A stretch of DNA of 15,790 bases, taken from positions 1 to 15,790 of the forward strand of contig JBEKHI010000174.1 in the NCBI GenBank assembly GCA_050012355.1, given 5' to 3'. The translations under genes and the position numbers were made by a program. This DNA is from JBEKHI01 sp050012355. GTDB lineage: Bacteria; Actinomycetota; Actinomycetes; Streptosporangiales; Streptosporangiaceae. The notes under the pieces were generated by a model that saw nothing but the letters and a program-made list of their open reading frames with translations, had not been told where the DNA came from and ran no database searches. Within the stretch, counting starts at the first letter, position 1, and each line of letters starts with the position of its first letter. Shown here piece by piece: positions 6,134 through 12,055 of the stretch.

Positions 6134-7264
6134 GGCGTCCTCAAGTGTCGAGAGGGCACCGTGCACCTCGGCGCGAGGGGCCGGATCGGTGCCGGACATC
6201 GGCGTCCCGCAGCGGGCGAGCAGGGTCTTGAGGCGCTGGATCACCGGGAAGACCTCCTGGTTGCCGTCGAACCCCTGGGCCAGATATGCGCGCTGCTCGG
6301 CCTCGACGATGGCACGGTCCTGGCCGAAGATCCCCTCGGTGAACAGGACGATGACCGGCCAGAGCAGGTGAATCAGGCCGGGGATGCCCGGTTTGCGGAT
6401 CATAATCAGGCCGTAGGTCTGGTTGCGGTGCTGGGCGCGGTCGAGCGGCATGTAGGCGTTCCACAGGTCGAGCGCCGGTTCGGCGTCCCGGGCGCCCGCC
6501 GTCCAGTACTTCAAGGTCTGATAGGGATAGCCGGTGCGGATGGTCATCAGGTCGGCGTCTTCCCCCGGCTTTCCGCCGGAGATGAAGCGCTCCCCCAGCG
6601 CCTGCCTGCCCTCGGTGCGGCGGAAGGTGTAGTCCGCCTCCAGCCAGTCGTCTCCCTCGCGCACATCGAGCAGGGTGGCTCGGATGCTGCCCATGAGGCT
6701 GCGGTGCAGGAACTGGTGGTTCATGTCCATCAAGTTCTCGTGCATGAACGAGTAGTGGCAGTCGATGCGGCGGTCGAGTCGGCGCACCTTGTAACGACGG
6801 TCGGCGTACGCGGGCAGTTCGGGGAACGGTGTCGAGGCCGCGAGCAACTGGTCGCCGGGGAAAACGAAGACGAAGCCGTAGGCCTCGCGGCAGGCGTAGC
6901 CGCGTACGCCGTTCGGCAGGCTCCGCTTCCGGTCGAGGTAGGGAACGTTGACGCACTGCCCGGTACGGTCATAGGTCCAGCAGTGATATCCGCACAGCAG
7001 GCGATCGCCCTTCACCACGCCCAGGTGAAGCGGTACCTGGCGGTGTGCGCAGCGATCCTCCAGCGCGTACGGCTCACCCTTCTCGGGCCGTACGAGCACG
7101 ATCGGCTCCCCGGCGAAGACCGTCTCGAGGGTCCCGCCCGGCCGCAGGTCACGGGACCGGGCGAGGGGATACCAGAAGTCCGGGTTCAGCCCGACACTGC
7201 GCGTGGGCGGGGCATCCCCCGCGCCGGTCACGTCACGAAAACGGTCAACGCCGGATACAGGCAT
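6131..7264 (-). CDS. Rieske-type non-haem iron oxygenase, terminal oxygenase component
   Basis: This 377-residue protein has an N-terminal Rieske [2Fe-2S] domain with C72-A-H74 and C91-G-Y-H94, followed by WTYDRTG. The C-terminal catalytic domain has a mononuclear iron site: HENLMDMNHQFLH supplies D180, H183 and H187, and a later acidic residue in FGQDRAIVEAEQ (D316) is the probable carboxylate ligand. The two histidines are separated by three residues rather than the commoner four. Such enzymes hydroxylate or demethylate substrates using electrons from a separate reductase, which is not encoded in the window. ATG 7264 is preceded by GAAGGAG seven bases upstream, a strong start. It follows sdaA on the same strand, 189 bp later. 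A betaine or other N-methyl substrate is suggested by the flavin demethylase and ETF genes in this window, but aromatic or terpenoid substrates are equally compatible with the sequence. Confidence 0.88.
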   Translation of the reverse strand: MPVSGVDRFRDVTGAGDAPPTRSVGLNPDFWYPLARSRDLRPGGTLETVFAGEPIVLVRPEKGEPYALEDRCAHRQVPLHLGVVKGDRLLCGYHCWTYDRTGQCVNVPYLDRKRSLPNGVRGYACREAYGFVFVFPGDQLLAASTPFPELPAYADRRYKVRRLDRRIDCHYSFMHENLMDMNHQFLHRSLMGSIRATLLDVREGDDWLEADYTFRRTEGRQALGERFISGGKPGEDADLMTIRTGYPYQTLKYWTAGARDAEPALDLWNAYMPLDRAQHRNQTYGLIMIRKPGIPGLIHLLWPVIVLFTEGIFGQDRAIVEAEQRAYLAQGFDGNQEVFPVIQRLKTLLARCGTPMSGTDPAPRAEVHGALSTLEDA

Positions 7265-7412
7265 GTGCGCGCTCCTTCGGGGAACCAGTATGGAAGAGCA
7301 CCGGAGCCATCAGAAACCACACTAACCGGGCGCAACAAGACCGCGCTTCGCCACCGGACAAACCCTGACGTACACCAGGCATATATCAGCGCGGCGGCGC
7401 GGCTTGCCGAGG

Positions 7413-7435
7413 CGGGCCTTCGATGAAGCGGCCCG
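7413..7435 (-). terminator. Stem-loop after sdaA, possible terminator
   Basis: CGGGCC (7413-7418) pairs with GGCCCG (7430-7435), with an inner TTC/GAA pairing. On the minus strand it begins 18 bases after the sdaA stop. There is no T-tract, which is common in actinomycete terminators. It lies before the Rieske gene and could limit read-through or merely stabilise the message. Confidence 0.45.
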
Positions 7436-7453
7436 AGGCGCACGAGGATCCGA

Positions 7454-8803
7454 CTAGCACTCGATGACGTTGACCGCGAGGCCGCCGCGGGACGTCTCCT
7501 TGTACTTATCCTTCATATCGGCGCCGGTCGCCCGCATTGTCCTAATCGCCTTGTCTAGCGACACGAGGTGCCGCCCATCGCCGCGCAACGCCATCCGGGC
7601 CGCGTTGATCGCGGTGGTGGAGGCGACCGCGTTTCGCTCGATGCACGGCACCTGGACCAGGCCGCCGATCGGGTCGCAGGTGAGCCCGAGGTTGTGCTCG
7701 ATGCCGATCTCGGCCGCGTTCTCCACCTGCTCGGGTGTCCCGCCGAGCACCTCGGCGAGCGCGCCGGCCGCCATCGAGCACGCCGACCCGACCTCGCCCT
7801 GGCAGCCGACCTCGGCACCGGAGATGGACGCCCCCTCCTTGAACAGCACCCCGATCGCGCCCGCTGTAAGCAGGAACCGCTCGATCCCTTCGCGTGCCGA
7901 TCCATGAACAAACCTTTCGTAATAGTGCATAACGGCGGGGACGATTCCCGCGGCACCGTTAGTCGGCGCGGTGACAACCCGCCCGCCGGCCGCGTTCTCC
8001 TCGTTAACCGCCAGCGCGAACAGCGTGACCCAGTCCATCGCGCGCAGCGGATCGTCGCCGCCGGTCTCCCGGCTGAGCTGACGGCGCAGCCGCGGCGCCC
8101 GCCGTACGACCTTGAGCCCGCCGGGCAGGATCCCGTCGGTGGCGGTTCCCCGCTCCACGCACTCCCGCATCACCTGCCAGATCTCCCACAGGCTGTCGCT
8201 GATCTGCGCGGCGGTCCGGCCGAGCGTGATCTCGTTCGCCAGCATGACACCCGACACCGGCAGTCCGGTCGCCGCCGTGTGGGCGAGCAACTCGGCGGCG
8301 GTCGCGAACGGGTAGGGAACCGGGGTGTCGTCGGGATGGAGCGCGCCGTTATGGTCGATGACGAATCCGCCGCCTACGGAGAAGTACTCGCGTACGGCGA
8401 GTTCCGCATCACGGTCAAACGCGGTGAAACGCATCCCGTTCGGGTGCTGCGGGAGCTTTTTCCTCCGGTTGAACTCCAGCGTCCAGGCGGCGTCCTGCCC
8501 GCCGAGTAGCCGGACCCGGCCGCGTTCGCGTATTTCCTCCAGGCGCTTGGGTATCGAGGCGATGTCGACCGACTCGGGCAGTTCCCCCTCGAGGCCGAGC
8601 AGCACCGCCTTATCGCTGCCGTGTCCCTTGCCGGTCAGCCCGAGCGACCCGTACAGAATCACCTCGACCCGGGTCACGCGATCGAGCAGCCCGTCGGCGC
8701 GCAGTGACTCCGCGAACATGCGGGCGGCCTTCATCGGGCCGGTGGTGTGTGAACTCGAGGGCCCGATCCCCACCTTGAACAGGTCGAAGACGCTGATCGC
8801 CAT
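7454..8803 (-). CDS. sdaA: L-serine ammonia-lyase, single-chain iron-sulfur type
   Basis: This enzyme converts L-serine to pyruvate and ammonia. The 449-residue protein has the N-terminal beta domain (MAISVFDLFKVGIGPSSSHT) and a C-terminal alpha domain with the [4Fe-4S] ligands in exact family spacing: C in GCQGEVG, 41 residues, C in LTCDP, ten residues, C in VPCIERN. It ends in a terminal cysteine (VIEC), matching the C-terminal Cys tail known to enter the active site in type-1 L-serine dehydratases. I chose ATG 8803 because homologues start at this point and a GGAG (8817-8814) lies ten bases upstream; ATG 8812 gives three more residues but only one base of spacing. It is divergent from the NRPS remnant and upstream of the Rieske oxygenase on the same strand. 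Serine made from demethylation-derived glycine would be its plausible source. Confidence 0.95.
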   Translation of the reverse strand: MAISVFDLFKVGIGPSSSHTTGPMKAARMFAESLRADGLLDRVTRVEVILYGSLGLTGKGHGSDKAVLLGLEGELPESVDIASIPKRLEEIRERGRVRLLGGQDAAWTLEFNRRKKLPQHPNGMRFTAFDRDAELAVREYFSVGGGFVIDHNGALHPDDTPVPYPFATAAELLAHTAATGLPVSGVMLANEITLGRTAAQISDSLWEIWQVMRECVERGTATDGILPGGLKVVRRAPRLRRQLSRETGGDDPLRAMDWVTLFALAVNEENAAGGRVVTAPTNGAAGIVPAVMHYYERFVHGSAREGIERFLLTAGAIGVLFKEGASISGAEVGCQGEVGSACSMAAGALAEVLGGTPEQVENAAEIGIEHNLGLTCDPIGGLVQVPCIERNAVASTTAINAARMALRGDGRHLVSLDKAIRTMRATGADMKDKYKETSRGGLAVNVIEC

Positions 8804-8928
8804 GGTTGCCATGCTCCGCAGCCGCCACGGCTTTGGTCAAGGGATGGCGTGATCTGTTCCGCCTCATGGGCCGTCGTGTTGCGATTGGTGCGCTGGCCGG
8901 CTGTCGTTGCGTGGTAGGGTGCCGCTTG

Positions 8929-8974
8929 CCTCAGTGACATTCCATCTCCGAATAGCCGGAGCAGTTTTCTGAGG
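8929..8974. repeat. Nested inverted repeats in the divergent sdaA / NRPS-remnant spacer
   Basis: An outer pair CCTCAG (8929-8934) and CTGAGG (8969-8974) encloses an inner pair CTCCG (8946-8950) and CGGAG (8957-8961) with loop AATAGC, followed by CAGTTTT on the plus strand. The structure is possible in RNA from either strand: about 60 nt before the NRPS-remnant ATG or about 130 nt before sdaA. Both stems are short, so this is a candidate only. Confidence 0.35.
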
Positions 8975-9033
8975 GAATTCATAGCTTTCATTTCCCAATG
9001 CTCCCAGCCTTAAGGCCTGCGAGGTTTGTGACA

Positions 9034-10340
9034 ATGAGTTTTCAAACCGACGCTGTGGGGAGCGCCGAAGATCACCGCCAGGTCCTGACCTGCGCGGGGT
9101 ACAGCGATGCGATTCGCTGGCAGGCCGGCGAACGACTTGAGCAGCTATTCGAGCGCCGTTGTGATTGGTTCGCCCGTAATGGGCAGCTGGCTGTTGATAC
9201 CGATAGCGAGAAGCTCAGCTACCCGGAATTGGATGCGCGGGCCAACAAACTGGCTCGCTTTCTGATCCGCCAGGGTGTCCGGCCGGGCGACCGGATTGGG
9301 CTGCTATCTGCCCAGGCTGCGGTTCCTGCTGGTGTCGGGTGAATCGTGCCCGCAGGATCTGGTCGAGCCCTGGTCCCGGCCCGGGCGGCGTTTCCTCAAC
9401 GTCTACGGACCAACCGCAGCGACCGTGACCGCGACCTGGACGGTGCTGGACCCAGGCCGGCCGGTGACGATCGGCGTGCCGCTGCCGACCTATTCCGTGC
9501 TGGTGCTCGATCCGGAGAAAAACCGGATCGCGGCACCGGGAGCGATGGGAGAGATCGCCATCGCCGGGATCGGGGTCGCCTACGGCTACCTCAACCGGCC
9601 GGACCTTACCGAGCGGGCGTTCATACCGGACTTCGTTGGCATACCGGGAAACGCGTCGCGACGTATGTACCGGACCGGCGACCTCGGGCGGATAAACGAC
9701 CAAGGCGAGATCGAGCACCACGGCCGCATCGACACTCAGGTGAAGATCCGCGGTTACCGCATCGAACTGACCGAGATCGAGTCGGTCCTGATGCGGGTAC
9801 CCGGCGTCGCCCAGGCGGTGGTCAGCACCTACCAGCCAAGCCCCGATGTCACCGAACTGGCTGGTTACTACAGCTTGCGCCAGGACGCGGACCGGGTGGA
9901 CCTGGGCGGCGCCTTCCGGATCCTGCGCGAACAACTCCCGGCGTACATGGTCCCGGCCTACCTAGAGCACCTTCCGGTCATCCCGGTGCTGCCGAGTGGC
10001 AAAACCGACCGGAAGTCGCTTCCAGCGCCGACCGGTCCTCGGCGGCAAGCGGCCGGCGGCTTGCGGGCGGCCAACGATACTGAGCAGACCCTGGCGAGCG
10101 TTCTCGCGACCGTCCTTGGTGCGGACCGGGTCCCCGTCGACGGGGACTTCTTCAACGACCTGGGCGCGAACTCGCTGCTGATAGCGAAGCTCAGCGCGGC
10201 GCTGCGCGAGCGCACCAGCTTGCCACCGGTGTCGATGAAGGACATCTACCTGCACCCGACGGTGCGCCAGCTCGCCGCCGCGCTCAAGCCGGTGGCCGCC
10301 AGCTTGCCGGGACGCGAGGTCTTGCCGCCCGCCCGAGGCA
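9034..10340 (+). pseudogene. Remnant of a Pls/PosA-family NRPS (A-domain core deleted, C-terminus lost)
   Basis: ATG 9034 (MSFQTDAV; GAGG nine bases upstream) opens a frame with the N-terminal signature of the poly-epsilon-lysine synthetase (Pls/PosA) family: IRWQAGERLEQLFE, then A1 (LSYPELDARANKLARFL) and VRPGDRIGLL. At about 9299-9313 the frame changes (the first ends at TGA 9342) and similarity resumes in another frame with LPRLRFLLVSGESCP, A5 (NVYGPTAATV), A6, A7 (YRTGDLGR), A8 (GRIDTQVKIRGYRIELTEIE), A10 (LPSGKTDRKSLP) and a complete carrier domain (FFNDLGANSLL; Ser codon 10172-10174), ending at YLHPTVRQLAAALKP. Motifs A2-A4, including the ATP P-loop, are missing, about 200 residues by family comparison, so it cannot activate an amino acid. 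The multi-spanning condensing region that follows the carrier in Pls is absent too. Similarity stops near 10320-10340, where an aminotransferase fragment begins. Confidence 0.85.
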
Positions 10341-10956
10341 AACCGCGCGCTCGGAGTGGCTGCGTGACCTGGAGAGCTTGTGCCACCGGCATGACGTGCT
10401 GCTCATCGTCGACGACGTGCAGATGGGCTGCGGCCGCACCGGCCCGTTCTTCAGCTTCGAGCACGCGGGCATCGTGCCGGACATCGTGTGCCTGTCCAAG
10501 TCGATCAGCGGCTACGGCCTGCCGATGGCCCTCACCCTGATCAGGGCCGAGCTTGATGTCTGGGAGCCGGGGGAGCACACCGGTACCTTCCGCGGCTTCA
10601 ATCCCGCGATGATCACGGCCACCGCGGCGTTGCGTGCCTACTGGGCTGACGACGCACTGGAGCGGGACACGATCGCGAAGGGTCGCCAGGTCACGACGGC
10701 GCTCACCGCTATCAGCGAATCGGTTCCCGGCGCCGCACCGCGGGTTCGCGGCTGCGGGCTGGCACATGGCCTGGCATTCGGCAACGGCGACCTGGCCGAG
10801 AAGGTGGCGTACGCCGCCTTCGAGAGCGGACTGCTGGTCGAGACCGCCGGCCCCTATGACGAAGTGGTCAAGCTGATGCCGCCGCTGACCATCACCGAAT
10901 CGGAGCTAGACAAGGGACTCTCGCTGCTCGCGGACGTTGTCCGCTCGGTCTGCTGA
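10340..10956 (+). pseudogene. C-terminal half of an EctB-like diaminobutyrate-2-oxoglutarate aminotransferase
   Basis: From about base 10345, in a frame different from the NRPS part, the sequence reads ARSEWLRDLESLC and then LLIVDDVQMGCGRTGPFFSF, PDIVCLSKSISGYGLPMAL (PLP lysine codon 10498-10500) and GEHTGTFRGFNPA, continuing to a normal C-terminus and TGA 10954-10956. These are hallmark segments of class III aminotransferases of the EctB/PvdH/Dat group, which make L-2,4-diaminobutyrate from aspartate semialdehyde. The family is about 420 residues; about 205 are present, so the N-terminal half is missing. A TTG at 10378 could start a 192-residue product, but it would lack half of the fold. 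The junction with the NRPS carrier region indicates one deletion that removed the end of one gene and the start of the next. The preserved open frame suggests the event is fairly recent. Confidence 0.85.
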
Positions 10957-10977
10957 CCGCGGCGTCCGGCGGTCAGC
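10952..10977 (+). terminator. Stem-loop overlapping the stop of the aminotransferase remnant
   Basis: GCTGACCGC (10952-10960) and GCGGTCAGC (10969-10977) form a perfect 9-bp stem with an 8-nt loop; the TGA stop codon (10954-10956) lies inside the left arm. There is no T-tract. It probably ended the original gene's transcript. Confidence 0.6.
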
Positions 10978-10993
10978 GATTGTGGTGGGTGCT

Positions 10994-11023
10994 GCACTGC
11001 CCGCACTCTTTTGCGGGTAGTGC
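10994..11023 (+). terminator. Second stem-loop after the remnant
   Basis: GCACTGCCCGCA (10994-11005) pairs with TGCGGGTAGTGC (11012-11023) over 12 bp with a single G-T mismatch (G-U in RNA) and a CTCTTT loop. A third copy of the arm, GCACTGCCC (11025-11033), follows at once and makes a second, overlapping dyad. It is the second of two tandem stem-loops between the relic and the IclR operon. Confidence 0.55.
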
Positions 11024-11158
11024 CGCACTGCCCAGAATCGCTCAGGCCTAGGGGCGGCGGCGGGAGCCCCCCGAGTCTGGCGATATGTCTCATATACGGC
11101 CTATAGTCCGAATTGCGACGCCTGATATCCGCAGGCTATTCAGCTGCCCCAGCGGCTC

Positions 11159-11188
11159 TTGACCGATCGCGTATCCGCGTCCTAGCAT
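11159..11188 (+). promoter_or_regulatory. Putative promoter of the IclR-demethylase-ETF operon
   Basis: TTGACC (11159-11164) and TAGCAT (11183-11188) are separated by 18 bp, matching the housekeeping sigma consensus at 5/6 and 4/6 positions. Transcription would start near 11195, about 50 bases before the IclR ATG and at the edge of the repeated operator-like sequence. Confidence 0.5.
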
Positions 11189-11195
11189 TCACATA

Positions 11196-11224
11196 GTAGG
11201 ACGCTGTTCCATAAAGTGGGACGC
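11196..11224. promoter_or_regulatory. Putative IclR-family operator
   Basis: GTTCCA (11206-11211), TAAAG, TGGGAC (11217-11222) is an inverted repeat with one mismatch, the kind of short palindrome IclR-family proteins bind. It sits within a direct repeat, GTAGGACGC (11196-11204) and GTGGGACGC (11216-11224), 20 bp apart and so on one face of the helix. It lies just downstream of the putative transcript start, a position suited to repression. Confidence 0.5.
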
Positions 11225-11244
11225 AACGCCAGGGTGGCAATCCG

Positions 11245-12024
11245 ATGAGCAACTCCAATGGAACGCAGGCCGTCGACCGAGCGGCACGGTTGCTGGCCGA
11301 GGTCGTGCACTCCCCCCATCCGGTGACGTTCACCGAGCTGACCACGGTCACCGGGCTCGCGAAATCCACCACGTCGCGGCTGCTGCTCGCGCTGGAGCGG
11401 AACGGGCTGGTCCGCCGCGACGAGCACGGCCACTTCCTCCCGGGTGAGATGTTCGTGAGCTTCGCCTGGCGCGGCGGGGCCGACGCCAGCCTGGTAGCGG
11501 TCGCGCAGCCGTTTCTCGACCGGCTCGGAAAGTCGACCGGTGAGACCATCAACCTCGGGATCGTCAGCAACGCCGCGGTGGAGAACATCTCCCAGGTCGA
11601 TTCCACGTACCTTATCGGCGGCACTAACTGGGTGGGACTGCAGGTTCCGCTGCACGCCTCCGCACTCGGCAAGGTGCTGCTTGCCTTCGGCGCGCGAGGG
11701 GCCACGATCCCGCGAACGCTCGAAGCGTGCACCGAGAAGACGATTACCACTGAGGCGGTACTGAAGGCCGAGCTCGCCGGGGTACGAGCACGCGGCTACG
11801 GGGTGACCGACGAGGAACTGGAACCGGGGCTGATCGCGATCGCGGCACCGGTGTTCCGCTACGACGGCACGGTGGTCGCGGCCATCTCGGTGTCCGCGCC
11901 CACCACGCGGATGTCACGGGAACGTGCCGTTATCGCCGCCCGGCGGTGCATGGACGAAGCCGCGGCGTTGTCCGCGGCTCTTGGCTACCGGCCTAAGCAC
12001 AGGGCAACCAAGAAGGCGGGATGA
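11245..12024 (+). CDS. IclR-family transcriptional regulator
   Basis: This 259-residue protein has an N-terminal winged helix-turn-helix (about residues 8-65; VTFTELTTVTGLAKSTTSRL, then RNGLVRRDEHG) and a C-terminal IclR effector-binding domain (about 75-250; SLVAVAQPFLDRLGKSTGET, VPLHASALGKVLLAF, ARGYGVTDEELEPGLIAIAAP, VAAISVSAPTTRMS). Length and layout are standard. ATG 11245 is chosen because it opens the family's usual GTQAVDRAARLL segment; the ribosome site (AGGGTGG) is weak. It is the first gene of an operon with the flavin demethylase (31 bp after its stop) and etfBA, so it most likely controls that operon and itself, in response to the substrate or a breakdown product. The effector is unknown. 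Confidence 0.93.
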   Translation: MSNSNGTQAVDRAARLLAEVVHSPHPVTFTELTTVTGLAKSTTSRLLLALERNGLVRRDEHGHFLPGEMFVSFAWRGGADASLVAVAQPFLDRLGKSTGETINLGIVSNAAVENISQVDSTYLIGGTNWVGLQVPLHASALGKVLLAFGARGATIPRTLEACTEKTITTEAVLKAELAGVRARGYGVTDEELEPGLIAIAAPVFRYDGTVVAAISVSAPTTRMSRERAVIAARRCMDEAAALSAALGYRPKHRATKKAG

Positions 12025-12055
12025 CACCCGATCACGAGTGGAGGCGCTCCGCAGT

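Noticed and set aside
6119..7426. Long plus-strand open frame (435 codons) opposite the Rieske gene
   Set aside because: It is a high-GC antisense shadow; the minus-strand frame has intact Rieske and iron-site motifs and a strong ribosome site.
7568..8509. Plus-strand open frame of 313 codons opposite sdaA
   Set aside because: It is an antisense shadow; the sdaA frame has complete iron-sulfur ligands in exact spacing.
8731..8991. Possible 86-codon minus-strand gene or leader peptide upstream of sdaA
   Set aside because: It has a plausible beginning (MKAMNSLRKLLRLFG) but runs into sdaA in another frame, has no clear ribosome site and no recognisable family.
8804..9033. Glycine riboswitch upstream of sdaA
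   Set aside because: I looked for the conserved glycine aptamer segments on the minus strand and found none; only a short nested dyad is present.
10378..10956. Aminotransferase remnant as a functional short enzyme from TTG 10378
   Set aside because: Half of the class III fold is missing, no ribosome site precedes the TTG, and similarity continues upstream of it to the deletion junction.
11051..11136. Short dyads GGGGC/GCCCC (11051-11070) and GCCTG/CAGGC (11120-11136)
   Set aside because: Five-base arms in GC-rich DNA are expected by chance, and nothing ties them to a promoter or gene end.
11924..12055. Upstream in-frame extension of the demethylase by 44 codons
   Set aside because: It overlaps the end of the IclR gene, is rich in Arg/Pro without family similarity, and the FAD-binding segment starts naturally at ATG 12056.
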